Of a stretch of DNA of 64,000 nt, positions 46,401-59,929 are shown one piece after another. Numbering within the stretch: the first letter of the stretch is position 1; each line of letters begins with the position of its first letter. Source of the stretch: Microstegium vimineum (Eukaryota > Streptophyta > Magnoliopsida > Poales > Poaceae); contig CM039137.1 in NCBI GenBank assembly GCA_022036555.1, positions 9,091,630 to 9,155,629 on the forward strand. The letters run 5' to 3'. A program made the translations under genes and the position numbers. The notes beneath the pieces are model-generated. The model saw nothing but the letters and a program-made list of their open reading frames with translations, was not told the origin of the DNA and made no database searches.

Positions 46401-48029
46401 CTTGATCAGAACACTAAAAATTTCCAAAAAACAGGGAAAGAAAAAAAGATGTGCCGTTTTGCTAGCATAGCGCGGGCGTTTGGTTAGGGACCAGTGCGGG
46501 TTCGCGACAATTGGTAAAATGTTTTTCTTTCTTTTTTTGATTGGAAAAATTTTATAAAAAAATAATTGTTGTATTTTGAAAATGTGGGGTGTTGTCAAAA
46601 GGTTCCCATACGAGAGTGTGAGGTTTACCCAAAAAAAGCTTTGATTCACTAGAAAGGAACAAAACTTTTGTTTTCATAATGATGTTCTCGGTTGTGAAAA
46701 AAGATATGTCAAATTAATTTATTTATTTTATGTTTGATTCATTTATGTCTTTAGAATCATGTATTTCATGTTAAAATTTTTATTTGACAAATTATGCCAA
46801 GAAATTTATAATAAAATAAACAGTGAAAAGAAACTTGTTTTTTTGTAATTTTAAATAAAGGCCCTTAAAATCTAATTATCCATATTATTTAGGAAACAAA
46901 TCCTCAGTTCATCAAATTTTATTAATTATTTTGCTATGGGAAAACATATGTTTTTGAGTATGAAAACCTAGAACGTGGTGCCGCGTAAGGTTTGTTGATT
47001 GTTCACTTGAATTTTACTACTCATTTCAGAATCAGTTCTGTAGCAAGCGCGGAGATCAACAAAAGTTTGTTTTCAGGCTGAGAGCAGTAACCAAAAGCAT
47101 AAGGATGTCTGTTTATTTAAAACTATAAAAAAGTTTAAAGCAGGTATTCGATATAGGGCTGGCAACCCCATAAAGTTCAAAAGTACTGTCTGGAAACATA
47201 GGCAAACTCATTATACCTTCTTAAAAATAAAGATGCCTGGGGCTACTCTGTAGAACAAAATTTGAAAGAAACAAAACCACACTCATTCCCCCATCGGGGG
47301 CGTGAGACCAATGAAACGGCGGCCATCCACTCAGCTGTGGGGCCCAGACGAGGGGTTTTCCGGGCGGAGGAAAGGGGCGGGACCGGCCCGTGCCGGGCTT
47401 GACGTTGAGCCCCTGGAAGGCGAGTGGTTGGGGTTCCCCAGCCGGACGTGTCGGCGGGAACCGGGGACAGCGCCAGGGCCCGTGCCGTCCCTGCCGAGCA
47501 TCAAAACCGGTACCCCCGCGCCGCTGCGTCAGGTGGCACGGCGAAACGGGTACGCGTACGGCTCCCGGTGGCGGCCCCCAGGGGCCGTCGCCGGCCCCGC
47601 CGGCCGGCCTTCACCTCTGGTTTTTGTCTCTCTTCGGCGGCGCCCCTTGGCCCGAGGTCGAGAGGCCTACGGGGCTGGCCCCGAGGTGGTGGTGGTGAAG
47701 CCCAATGGACTTAGCGACGTGGCGCACGCCTTTTCTCGCCCTTGGCCGCGGGCCCCTGCGTCGTGCAGCGTCTGGCCTCTCCCCCGCCTCGCGGAGCCCG
47801 GGGTCCCCCTCGAAGCGGGCGAGGATTCGGGGACCTTTCGGAGGGAAGGGATGGCGTCGGCCTCGCTTGTGGGGGAATTGGCGGGGTGGGTCGCGGTTTG
47901 GCGAATGGACCTCATTTTCCTACCGGGCGGAGGTTTTTCCCCCTGGGGGAGCGCCACGCGGGGGTCGTCGTGAGCTGGTCTCTGATGCGGCGTAGTTGTA
48001 AAAAAAGGGGAGACGTTGACGTTGACGGG
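46401..48029. other. Unassigned low-quality sequence
   Basis: AT-rich to 47280, then GC-rich with overlapping ORFs (e.g. 47302-47973). No domain recognised. Contains the second kinesin-like copy. Confidence 0.4.
46995..47130 (+). pseudogene. Second copy of the possible kinesin fragment
   Basis: GGAGATCAACAAAAGTTTGTT and flanking AATTTTACTACTCAT and GATGTCTGTTTAT match 31573-31680, with several one-base deletions and a TTT insertion. The wording of the match is clear; the kinesin interpretation is tentative. Confidence 0.5.
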
Positions 48030-48650
48030 TTCTTGCGCGGGTTACGTGGACGCCAACCCCGCCCTTGCCAAGCCGCCGTGGGGGCCGCCCCGGTTCCCGT
48101 ACCCGGATTGACGCCCACGCCCACCCCCCTTTTGCAAGCCAACGGTTGTGCCGCCGGTCCCCCCGGGCTTCCCGGATCGACGCTGCGCCCACCCCCCCTT
48201 GCCGCGCCGACCGTGGTCCCCGCCGGTTGCCGTCCCCGGGTTTGACTCCCAGCCCACGCCGCCTTGCCGACCCCGACCGTGGTGCCACGGGCTTGCCATA
48301 GGCAGGTTGGACTTTGACGCCAACGCCGCTTCCCCCAACGCCGCCGTGGTTCCACCGGGTTCCCGGGTTGCGTTGCGCCAACGCCACCTTCCAGCCAACC
48401 GTGGTGCCGCCGGGTTTCCCCGTAGCCGGGTTGAGTTAACACAACTCCGCCTTGCCGCGCCACCGTGGTTGCCCCCCGGGTTTTCCATACCCTGGATTGC
48501 TTTGACCCCCGACTCCCCTTTGCCCCCAAGCCGCCCGTGGTGCCGGGGGGTTTTGCCGCTGTGCCGGGTTAAGTTGACGCCGACCCCCCCTTCCCTACGT
48601 TAACCGTCGTCCCCCCGGGCTTCCCGTGCCAGCGCGCGTGGGAACCCCCC
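48030..48650. repeat. GC-rich minisatellite, ~66-bp unit, about 9 copies
   Basis: The core CCGTGGTGCCRCCGGGTT recurs at about 48076, 48145, 48211, 48277, 48344, 48399, 48463, 48535 and 48604, with GTTGACGCCAACGCC between. The period is 55-72, centred on 66 bp, i.e. 22 codons. Both strands are open over much of it; the minus frame shows a repeating GTTVG.GKAAW-like block. Irregular spacing probably reflects base-calling indels. Confidence 0.8.
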
Positions 48651-51600
48651 AGCCGCGTTGGGGTCGTGCCCGGTGGGTACGTATATAAGGGGGTATTGAA
48701 GAGGGGGGTTACGTATATAGTGTGTTGAGGGATGAACAAGCCTATACAAAGTATCCTTTTTAAAAGTCTGATAAAGGTCTGGAATGTTTGTTATAATATC
48801 CTGGGGTGTTGAGGAGTTGGGAGAGAGGGTCGGCATGGGAGTGTCGGGAGAGAGTTTCCCATTTTTGTCCGGAGCACGAGTGCATGGCCCCCTATTGCGA
48901 AATTGCATACAACCACAAGGTTCACTTTTTAGTTCGCAAAATCATGATGGTTACCTGATCCCATTATTCCCCGGGCTGAAAGTGAAAAGAAATTAGCATC
49001 GCCTGAAATATATACATCGGTTTTTACTATGCAACAAAAAAAAAAAAAACTGTCATACATTAGCAAGATACACATAATATGTTAAAGGGAAATCTCTTTT
49101 GAATGTTTTCAAATTCACATGCCGCGGTATCGTTAAATGGGTCATTGGTCACTACTAGTGAACCCGTGTACTAGTGTTTTGGGAAACCATTCTAAAAAAA
49201 AAAAAACGAAACGCCATTCCTTCCCTCAGATCGATCTTGCCCCCATACATGGAAGCCTGCGAAGAAACGATGGGAGAAAAACATGCAAAAAGATGAGTGC
49301 GTGAGGGGGGGCTGACCAATGGAACCCAAAGTAGGGGCGGGGGCTTCGCCATGGAAGACGAAGTGGCCATGAGAAAGCCTTTCCCCAGTGAAAGGAGGAG
49401 CGAGCGATGCAGCGTGATGGCCGGCCTGCAGCAGGGGCTCTTGAAAAATTTTTTAACCAAAGCAGGATTTGTTTGGGGAGGGGTTGGGAGAATTTAATTT
49501 GGCCGAAGGAGGTAAATAATTCACGTGTCACTCTGCTGGCTGTGGGGACAGCAGCCGCATTTTAATAGGTGTCCCCACTGCTAAACCCCCGGGAGGGTTC
49601 GGCCGGGTCCAACTCGTTATCGGTTATCGCTCGCGATCAGCAGCAAGCCCCACGAAAGGGGGGGGGCGGAGGTGGGGTAGCGTTGGGGGGAGCCGTACCG
49701 TAGGGGGGGTCTGGGACACCACAAGACCACGCCCGGTCGGAGCGGCCAGGGCATAGGGGCTGTGCATCCCGGAAACTCAACTGTCCCCCCTAGTTGGCTG
49801 CTCCCGCGCCCCATTAAAAGCCCGTCCCCGCCCCAAGCCGAGGGCGACGGCCCGGCGGCCGGCCTGTTCGGTCCCCGGTGGTGAAAGCGGTTTGTGTTGG
49901 GAAAAACCCCTGTAGCGCCCGGGGACAGCAGGTGTGCCCGGGCATTTGTAGTAGATAACCAGCCGGGGGAAATTAAGATTGTTAGGGGAGCGGGGTATAT
50001 TCTATTTGGGCAGTAGTGGGTATAGGTAAGGAGTATAAGGAGAAACGAAAAAAACACTAGTGTAGACTAAATTTTGAAAAGGCGGAGAACACAGCTGTTC
50101 GGCGAGTTGCGACTTGCGAGAAGTGACGAGGGAAAAGACCATGTTTTCTTTTTTCTTTGGTTGTTCATTACCCTCCTGGCGGTGGAGTAAGGTTACCGTT
50201 TCGTTACATTTTTATCTGTTTCCCATTTCCCCATTGCGTTATTACACAAACTAAAAACCAAAAAACGTGATGTCTAAAAAAATTGAAATGGAGAGTTTGT
50301 GGGAAGAAAAGAGGTTTCTTTTTTTAAAATTTCATGGAGATTTGGCGGGTTTGGTGCATTCTGATATTTTATTTCGGGGACGATGCAGGACGGAAAGGGG
50401 AAAACAAGATACCCTCTGCCAAAAAAAAAAAAAAAGAGTCGTATGGAACCCCTTTGCTGTAAAATTTTTTTTAATTTGAAGATTATAAAAAATATGTGCA
50501 ATATTTATATCTCTAAAAGTTTGTATTAAAGGGTTTTTTCAAAAACTATCTAAAATATAATTTAGATAAAAAAATTTATTTTTTGAAAAATTAGTTGTCA
50601 AAGATAAAAATTTGTTGTTTTTTTAAAAGCGAAAAATGATTTTTTTTTGGGGGAAAGTAGCTATGAACAGTGAGATGCAGCCATCCTGGAAACCATACCC
50701 AGGGCCATAACTACGGTCTCGTCTGGTGTTGCAGGTCCGGTCGGTAAATGGAAGCACTTTATGAGAAAAGGATGTTTGGGCCGATGGGCTGGATGTTTGC
50801 CCGTGGTGCTGTGCGTGTCGGGAGTAGCTGTTTTGTTTTGGGGGTGGAGTGGAACCATCGAACAGGGGGAAAGGGTGCATCTGTTCCTGTATGTGCCACA
50901 TCGTACCATATCGCGTTGCAAATTTGCGACTGGAGGGAAAAAAGAGGTCGATCGGGTCTGAAGGACGGCGGGGGTGACGGCCCGGGGTTCCGCGGTAAGT
51001 AATGGAGGGGGAAAAATTGGGGCCAGGCGGCCGCTCGTCTCCGTTTGGTGGGAGTTGGCTGAAGGACAAGCACGAAATGGAATTTGAGTATGAATTGATT
51101 TCGTTGGCTGCAGGACAAGCTCGTCCCCTTTTTGGGTTTCCCGTTGCATCACTATCGTTGCGTTGAGGCAATGATAAATTTTACTGAGGTTTTTCTGGTC
51201 CCTCCTGCTGACACCCGTATATTAATCGGGTGTGTATACTCTGGGTATTGTTGAAAACATTTTCCCTGTTATAGTATGTTTAAAAATTTTTTCCCTCAAA
51301 AAAAAAATTGGAAAAAAGTCGCTATTGATTATACCCGCCCATACACCAATCTCGTTTCCTACCAGTCGCAAAGGATAAAAAACTGGGGGGGGTTTTTTTT
51401 TTTTCCCAAAGGGCTGTAAAGGCAGGGTTCTGAATTGGGCTTCATTGCAGTTAAAAAATGCTCATTGTAAGAAAAAACTGGGCCATTTAGTTAAATTTTT
51501 TGGTTTGTTTGTTGATCAATAAAATTTTTTAGGTAATATTGTTTGCTAGGTTTTTGTTAGATAAAAGGTGCAAGTGGATTAAATTAGGCAACACGTGGTG

Positions 51601-51804
51601 ATCTGTGACAACACCTCAAGCAAGGGGAAAAAAGCAGTCGAAGCCTACAAAACTGAAACCAAAAAACAAATAGAAGAGTCTGGCCGAATACACATAAGAA
51701 AAGAATAACACATTCCGAACCGGATTTCATCGAACTACAATCCTGCAAAACCGCTCAACATAGGCAACTAACAGGATTAACCAAGGGGAGGTCGGGCACA
51801 AAAC
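48651..51804. other. Unassigned low-quality sequence
   Basis: Short ORFs only. The phrase TGTGCAATATTTATATCT near 50494 also occurs in the Stowaway-like element at 851-1099, so a related MITE is likely around 50.27-50.64 kb. Nothing else recognised. Confidence 0.4.
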
Positions 51805-52252
51805 TTTGGGAAATTGTTCCTACCTTTGGCCCACGGGGCTAACGGGCCCTAGGTCTGGCCCCGATCGGGGGTGCCCAACCTTTTGGGTTTGGGGGGCCCC
51901 GCGACAGCGTTAAAAGGGGGGGGCCGGGGGGCCTAAGCAGAGTAACGAGGTTCACCGCGCCGCCCAAAACCCACCGACATTAAAACCCCGACCCATCTGG
52001 GGGGGCTGCCCGCCGGGAAGTGCCACCGACGCGGCAGCATCAGTTCACCCGGTGGCAAAGAGGGCCACCAACGCGACCGAACATGGAGACGGCGATCCAA
52101 CCCCAAAACCGCCGCCCCCCTTTCACCCCCTCCCGGTTTAGGATCCGGGTTTTATTCCCTTTTCTTCTTACCTTCTTATGCATGAACCGACACTATCTAT
52201 CAACTAGAACCCTTTATCACTGGTCCGCTCCCGCGATCCTAAACTTTATCAA

Positions 52253-52264
52253 TGGTATCAGAGC
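52253..52264 (+). other. Primer-binding site of copia-4
   Basis: TGGTATCAGAGC, complementary to the 3' end of initiator tRNA-Met, as in most plant copia elements. Confidence 0.85.
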
Positions 52265-53499
52265 CCCCTATGGAGGGGACCATGGTCAGAGCTAAACGGG
52301 TCAAAACCGAACGAAAACCAACCCTTTAAAACTCAAAAACAGAGAAGGGAATTAGGGGGAAAAACAAGAACCGAACACGGATCGGTGAACGAAAAACACA
52401 AACGAAACCCTAAGCATAGGGACACCGATCCGAAAATGAAAATAAAAAAGAAACCCTAACCCACTAAATAAATCTCTACAGGGGTTAGGGAAAAAACAAA
52501 AAAACGAATCCGAACGAATCAAAAAAAAAGAGGGCCGGCGGCTCATATCTTTTTCACCGTCGGTCCCATGACACCCGAACCATCCCTTTCCCCTGGCGTT
52601 TTTGATGAAACGGCACGCCGCGGCCGCCGACGGCGACGCGCTCAGCCGAGGGAGCGCGCACACCGGGGAGGGCCCCGCGGGGCGGTCTTCTTCCTCCCCG
52701 GCAAGTTTTCGCTCTGCCGCCCCCCCTTCTCTCTCTCCGGTGTGCGTGCGGCGCGGGGGGGAAAGGGGGAAAGGGGGGAGAGAAGGGGAAATGAAAATAG
52801 GGTTTCGGGGGGGGAGCCCCCGGGAAGCGGGTTTTTTCCTGGGCACTGGGGCGCGCGGCCGTCGGATGCACACCCCCGATCCGACGGGCGGCGGCGTCCG
52901 AGCCGGGGGCAATTTTTTGGGCCCCGGCGGGGAGGGCGCTTTCCCCGGCCAGGCCCACGTTGCGGTTGGGGGAGAAGGGGGGGTCCGGGCGCGCGGGATG
53001 GGCCGATTTGGCCCCTTTGGGCGATTGGCTTGTTTAAAGGGCCCCCAGACCAGGAAATTTGTCAATTTTCTATTTTCCAGAAACGAATTATTGTATTGAA
53101 TGAATTTGAAATGAAATTTGATGAATTGTTTCTCTGAGCAAAATTTTTTCCCCGATAATTTAGTCAGAGAAAAATTTAAAAATGAATTAATTTTTTTTTG
53201 GAAAATAAATTTTTAAATTTTTTTCATTTATTCTATTTTTTAAAATGTTTGAATTCCTTTTTATTTGAAAAAAATTTTAACCGAATTTTTTTGAAATTTT
53301 TCCCCTATACAAAAAATTTTTTCAACGATAATTTTTGTTTAGAGAAAATAAAATTGAATTTTTTGGGGGAAAAAAGATTATGAACAATTTTTTGTTTCCC
53401 CTGGAAAAAAAATATTGAAATTTTTTTTAATTAAATTTGAAAACCAAAGGGGTAAATTTTAATTTTGAGCGAATTATGAATTCTCTGAAATTTCGATGA

Positions 53500-56400
53500 A
53501 ATTTTGTATGTTATTTTTGACCAAAAATTGTTAATAACATTATTAATGGATGCTATGCTTTAGTTTACTTTCCCACGGTGATGTATAAAAATTTTTTCAT
53601 AGAGAAATTGTTGTTTTAATTTTTACCCAAAGTTAAGTTAGGATCAATTTTTGATGAAGTTTCTCCTTTTCTTTGGAAAATTTCAGGAGTTTTAAGGAAT
53701 GGGAATATAAACAACATTCCTCACTTTAAAAGGTTTCCCAACTACCGTGTGTGGAGGAGAAGTACGGCTGGAACTTACATTGGAGAAAAAAATTTATTTG
53801 CCATTACTTCCCCGTGTTACTTTCCAGAGGAACCGAAAGAGAATTGAAAAACCCGCGAAGCATTAACGCCCGAAAGGTGCTTTGTGAAATTAGAAGAATT
53901 TTGTATTGAAACAGGGTTGGATTTAATAACAGAAAATTTGTTGGTGGCCCGCCACTATTAAAACCCAAATCGAGGGTCAATCCCCGAAGCATCACCCCCA
54001 TTGTCCTTGAAAAGGGGAAAGAGTAGTTTAGGGGGGTTTTTCCAAGGCCCCAGCAAGCCAATGTAATTAAATTGTATTGAGAAAAAAACAATGGTGGTGG
54101 TGTGGTCGCACAATTTAAAAAAGAAAAAATGGCAGAAATTTAAAGACAATGGATTTGGGGATCAATGACAAGTTCCCTCATTACTTGGTTTTCTTTTTGC
54201 CAAAAGAATTCGAAACTTTTGTTTTTGAACTATAATATGATGCTGAAAAACTGGGGCATTGAAAAGCTCTTTGCATGTGTGTCCCGGAGGAAAAGAGACA
54301 AGTCCCCATAAGGGTGAATCAGTCATCTTGTTAAGGACAAAAAAAGAAATAAATTTTTACAAGAAACCAAAGGGGGAAACCCAGTGGAATAAAGTCTTTT
54401 CCCCCCCAACCACAAAAAAAGCAAAATTTCAAAGGGAAAAAAAAAGGACTTCAGGATGAGGACTTCAAAAAATTGGGAATGCTGAAAAAAACCCCTGAAG
54501 GAAAAGCTTTAAGGAGGGATTACAAGAGGTTTTACCCCGCACCCAAAAAAAAGTTAAGAAAAGGTAGTACTATCACTTTGTGTGAATCCCCTGTTTTTTT
54601 TTTTATTCGAAAACCCCTTGATGGATTGATTAGTAAACAATTAGTTTCGAATTTTTTTTGGGGGTTAAGTGGGAGGAACATGCAAAGAGGGAAAAAACGA
54701 TTAAAATTGTAATGAAATGTGGAGTTTAAGCCATTGGCGATTAGCTTTAGAATTAAAAGATGGGTTTGTATTATACTTAGAAATTACTAGTTCCCCCTTT
54801 TGGTAGGGAATTTAAAAATGTTTCAAAATCGATGATGATGGATTTGGCTATATTTCGGGGAAAAGGCGGTGAAATATTTGATAATAATATAAGGGTGTGT
54901 TGGGCTTGCCTTCCCAAAGACAACTTTATTTATTATCTTTGTAGGAATGTGAATATGAATTGATGTTGTGAATGTCTTCCCCCTTTACAAAAGAGAACAA
55001 GAAGGGAAGAGAAAAGAAGGTCTCTTTTGAAGCTTGGCATTGTCGTTTGGGCCTTTTTTTCGAGGGGGAGAATGAACGCTTAGTGAAACAATCGATTTTC
55101 CCCACTTGAATTCTCCGTTTTAGAACAATGTGTTGATTGATCCCAAAAGGGAAAATTTTAAGAAAATAAGAGAAAAATGCTAAACGAAGACGAGAGTATT
55201 AAAAATAATTCACCGGACATTTTGGGTCCATTCCCAATTTAAAAGCGTGGTGGTTATGATTTGTTCATAAAATTCCCGGATGATCATCTCGTTAGGTATA
55301 TTTATCCCCTTAAAGAAAGAAAAGAAAATGGATAAATTTAGTATTTAAAGTCGAAATGAAAATCAACACAACTTGAAAATAAAAATAGTTCGATCGGTGG
55401 TTGGAAAGAGTTTTGGGCGACTACCCCCTTATGGAATTCCAGGTCCCTTTGAAGGTTCCTACAGGAAAAGGCATGTCGCTCAATCTCCCCACCGGGGGGC
55501 CTCAGAAGAATGGAGTGGTGAAAGAAAAAACCCGTACCCTAATGGATTGGTGAGAAAACATGATGAGTATTACACTACCGGTTGGTTTATGGGGGAGGCA
55601 TGAAAACCGATTATTAAATTAAACGATACCCAAAAAGTTTGGGACAGAAAACATGTTGAATTATGGACAGGAAGAGAACCTCATTAAGCCTTACGTGTTG
55701 GGGCTGCCAGCTAAAAGGGAAAAGGTTTTTTAACAAAAAATTTTTAAAAATTTGCTCAAAACTGTCAGTTCTTTCATTGGTATTCAGAAGATCGAAAAGG
55801 GTAGATTTTTTGTCCGATGATACACGAAATTTTTTGAAACAAGACACGTTGTGTTTTGGGGATGACATGATCAGGGGAGCAAGGTAAAAGTGAAAAATTT
55901 GACTTGAGGAGAAGCGGGTAATGCACCCACTCCGATGGTTGAAGAACCCCACTTTACGTTCCGTACGATGTTGCCCTTAGGTAAGGCCTTGTGGTGAAAC
56001 GCCTGTTTTGAATTCTTTTATAGGGACAACGAATGAAAGGAGAGGAAATGTCCTAGGAGTGTGAAACCCCAAAAGTCGTAATGGGAAGAACAAAACAACC
56101 CATAGTGGGCCAAGTGCAGAGGCCCCCGAAGGTCCAAAGAACTAGAAGGTAGTATTCCAGATATTTTTGAAATTTATGAAAATGAAGAATTTTATATGGA
56201 GATGACCCTATAACTTTTGAAGAAGCCATGAGAAGCGAAAAATCATCAAAGTGGTTTAGGCCATGGAAGATGAGATGAAATTTGAACACCCAAAAAGGTT
56301 TGGGTTCTAGAAAAAATTCCTAAAGGAGCTAAGAAAAGTGGGATCCAAATGGGGGTTTCAAGACGAAAAATGACCCCCCGGGAATATTGAAAGACACAAA

Positions 56401-57800
56401 GCCGATTGTGGTAAGGGTTTTCCCAAAAAGGAAGGGATTGTTACAATGAAACTTTTTTCCCCGTTTCTTGTAAAGATTCTTTAGAAATTTTATGGCACTT
56501 TTGGCTCCCCTATGACTAGAATTACACGATGGATGTAAAGACAATTCCTAAATGGGGTTTTGGGTGAAATTCTATAGGCACAACCGAAAGGTTATTTTGT
56601 AAAAAAGGAAAAGAAAATATGGGATGCGTTGAAAAAATAATTATGGTTTGAACAGCTTCGAAGTGGTACTTGAAATTTGATAAAATATAAAGGGTTTTGG
56701 GTTTTTAAGAAATATCGAGGCATTGTGTTATGTGAAAAATTTAAGATAAGAAAAAAAATTCCTGACCTATAGTGGATGATATCTTATTTTAGTAGTGATG
56801 TCAAATTTTTTGGAGCGAAGAATTCTTGTCCCCGAACTTTGATTGAAAAATCTCGGGAAGCGTCATTTGTTTTGGGGGAAATTTGGGTTCATTTGGGTAG
56901 AAGAAAAGGGGTATTGGGATTGTCGCGAGGGAACAAGAAAAGGTTCTGAAGAAATTCAGTATGTGCGTGTAGTCCATCTCCTGCTCCGTAGTCAAAAAGG
57001 GGGATAAATATGGGGAAAATCAGTGTCCAAGAACAAATTGAAAAATTTATAAAAAGAAAGCGGGACCGTTGCTTTGGCAATGGAAGTTTGAATATGTAAA
57101 ACTGTAAACGCCCTGGGCATAGTTTTGTTACCGGTTACTTGACAGATATCAAAAGAAACCCGGATTGACTTGGAAATTAGTGAAAAAAGTCTTTTTTTTT
57201 TTGGGCAAGGTACGAAAAGGGCTCATGTTGACTATGAAAAATTGATTCCCTTTTCACTAGAGGGTTAAATTCGATTTTGTGGGGATGAAGAAAATCCACA
57301 TCGGGGGTATATCTTTATCTTGCTAAGGGTGTATAGAAAAAATTCAAAAAAAAACAGTGATACTCCTCGGGCAAGTAGGGTTTTTAGTTGTTTGAGGCCC
57401 CGGGGGGGAATTTGGGTTTAAAAAATTTGTACCCAGACTGAAAATAATTAAAAAATATAGAAAAACCCCTTTCGGTGTATTGTGATAACAACCCCAGCGG
57501 TTTTGAAAAGCCAAACAATAGGTAAGTGGTGCCCCAAACAATTTACTAAAATACTATGTTGGAAAAATAAATTTGGGATTTCATAAATCTTTTGGGATTT
57601 CGAACAGAGAAGATGCTAGCGGATCCGCTCAAAAAGGCCCCTTTCCCCCCAGTGTGTTCAGTGACAATAGCGACATGGGTTTAGGGGAGAGCCCCATGAT
57701 TCTGAACAACAAGAAGGGCCCAGAATGATGGAAAAATTTATTTCCAAAATTGAAAGGTGTTTTTAGTAGCTGTGAGTTAAAGACAAGAATTGTTTTGTGA
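53500..57800 (+). pseudogene. copia-4 gag-pol remnant
   Basis: Recognisable pieces: gag GGATCAATGACAAGTTCCC and TTGCCAAAAGAATTCG (~54150-54210), a pre-integrase AAGCTTGGCATTGTCG (~55029), integrase CAGAAGAATGGAGTGGTG (~55500), a GTGGATGATATC (xVDDI) reverse transcriptase site (~56770), and an RNase H-like TGACAGATATCAAAAG (~57140). No frame is intact for more than ~100 codons. Confidence 0.7.
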
Positions 57801-58368
57801 CGATGAAAATGCTCTATATACTAATCTGTGTGGATTGAAAAGAATTAGAATATTGAACTGAATGAGAATTTAAGAATAAAAAAGAATTGTGTGAGATTAG
57901 GTGGAGAATGTTGGAAATTTGATTCCCACAGTTAGGCCCCAAAGGACTAACGGGCCCTGGTCTGCGCCCTGATCGGGGGCGCCCAAAATTGTGGTTTGGG
58001 GGGCCTGTCGCACAGGTATAAATAGGTGGGGGGCCCGGGGGCTAATACGGTAAGGGGTTCCCCGCGCGCCAAACCCCCCCAAAATCTAAACCTGACCCCA
58101 TTAGCGGTAGGGGTGCCCCGCAACGGGAAAGTGCCCCCGAGCCGGGAGCACTCATGCACCTGGTGACAACAGGGCGACCCCCCAACGGAACGAGCCCCAA
58201 GGGGGCTGGGGTCAACCCCAACCCGCCGCCCCCGCTGCCCTCCTCCGGTTGATGGATGGTATGTATTCCTCTCTCTATTACCCTTCTCTAGCTGAACCGC
58301 ACACTATCTATCAATAGAACCCCCTTTTATCCATGGATCCGCCCCTAGACGATCCTAGAACTTTTCAA

Positions 58369-59240
58369 AAAAAAATACCCCTACAAATAAACTTTTTGTC
58401 AGTCAAAGAGGGCAGCTGCGGTAGGGGGGATCAGATAGGCTTTTTTTCCCGTTTGGCGCACTGAATGTTAAGTGTGTATTGTACGGCGCAAGCCCATTCG
58501 AGTAGAGAAGGGCGCAACTCGGGTTTTGGGTAGTCTAACATAGGACCCAACTTATCCGTGCGACGTTTTCCCCGGGGGGCACCGGAGATGCCCAAAACGG
58601 TTCAATGTGGAGCATATGTCTTTTGGGAATTTTTTTTTTAAAATATCTGAAAAAAAAATGTTGTAGTGGTACATATAGAATTAAGATACCCGGTAATTAC
58701 AATAGTTACAATAGTGACAAATATGATGTTCATACAGAAAGAATTTGGGTAGGGCAGGGTGGGTCAAGCCCTCTACCGCCGTTGATTCCATGGAGCCCCT
58801 GACGCCCCAAATTTTTTTTTCCTTTATTGCTTCGTAAAGGGAAAGCTGGGGATGAAAATGTTTTTTTCCTCTTTTAAAATTTATTCTTTTATCCCTCACT
58901 AGTTTACGGGAAGCTGCTACCCTGCTCTCTATATGAGGTTGGAGAAAGAAGGTCTAGTGCAAAAAAGGTAGACGAGGCCGAGCTACATTCATAAAACGGA
59001 AAAATCTTTTCGTTGTTCCACCTTTAGGAAAAACCGATTCGAGGGGGTTTTTTTGGGGGTTTTTTCCCACAACAGAAAAAAAATAAAAAATTTCCCCCTT
59101 TTTAAAATTTATTTAGCCTTTTTTAATCTTATCTTGTTTGGACTAAAGTGGCCCCTAGTTTTATCACCCCCTGCGGTCCTTTCCCCTTTTGCTAAAAGAA
59201 GGCCCAGACAAGATAACGTAAAAACCCTCCAACTTTGTTA
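58369..59240. other. Unassigned low-quality sequence before the LINE
   Basis: No gene or repeat recognised. Quality improves toward 59.2 kb. Confidence 0.4.
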
Positions 59241-59929
59241 GAGTTTTACACTTTAGATTGCTAATAATGGGGGGTTTTTTCATTTCAACCAAAAACAAAA
59301 TCAAGAGTGACTTCCTATGGCTGACTCACAACCCAAAATGATGAGAATAAACTAATGACCAAACCATGGGCTTTGGTCAAGTTGTGCTGCCTCAAGATAA
59401 AGGAGAAGTGAAAGGCTCAAGAAGATACCTCTCACTACAAAGAAGAAATTTTTAAATGGCTAAGAAAGAACCGGAAGGTACTTGCTCTAAACAGAACATG
59501 TTTTCTGCTTTACCTATTGATGACATTGTTGATTTATCAATAAATATGGGTGTGGAAATAGATAAAAAATGATTTTGATACTTTTAGTCTGCTAAAGGAT
59601 TTAGAGTGTGCTAGAGCTGAATTGTTTGCTAAGCAAAGCATTGCTAATCAATTTCTCAAGCTGAAACAGCTGAGAATACTGAAAATGGAAAATCTCCATT
59701 ACCGTTAGTGGATTCAAGAGGAAACCTCTGTACAGAGGATTTCATTCTTGTTTTATCAAAAAAAAAGCTAAGGAAAAGAAGAAACTCAAAATTTCTCCTT
59801 GCTTTCAAAAGGATAAGGTGATACAGGAAAATCCTGATCAGGACCTAGGAAAAAGTAGGAATACCATTCTACCTATTCCTAGGAAAAAAAAAAAAGAAAG
59901 GTATAAAAATGACATTATAAGGTCTAATT

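Larger units (their letters stand above)
51805..58368 (+). mobile_element. Degraded Ty1/copia element (copia-4)
   Basis: LTRs are about 51805-52251 and 57909-58368, sharing CTAACGGGCCC, GATCGGGGG, GGTTTGGGGGGCC and CACACTATCTATCAA-type blocks. The 3' LTR begins TGTTGGAAATTTG after the polypurine AGGTGGAGA and has TATAAATAG at 58017-58025. The primer-binding site TGGTATCAGAGC is at 52253-52264, directly after the 5' LTR. About 6.56 kb overall. The coding region is unreadable because of indels. Confidence 0.82.
40755..59240. other. Low-quality consensus, probably an unpolished contig end
   Basis: Homopolymer runs of 5-16 G, C, A or T occur throughout, and no intact domain is found although elements are recognisable. 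The YVDD region of the copia here and the kinesin-like stretch differ from their cleaner counterparts mainly by one-base indels. The change happens at the N gap and fades near 59.2 kb, with no gap on that side. Any ORF here, including several of 150-250 aa in GC-rich parts, should be ignored until the sequence is corrected. Confidence 0.75.

Noticed and set aside
47302..48529. 223-aa plus and 205-aa minus ORFs
   Set aside because: Partly the 66-bp repeat array and in sequence with evident indel errors; listed only as a repeat.
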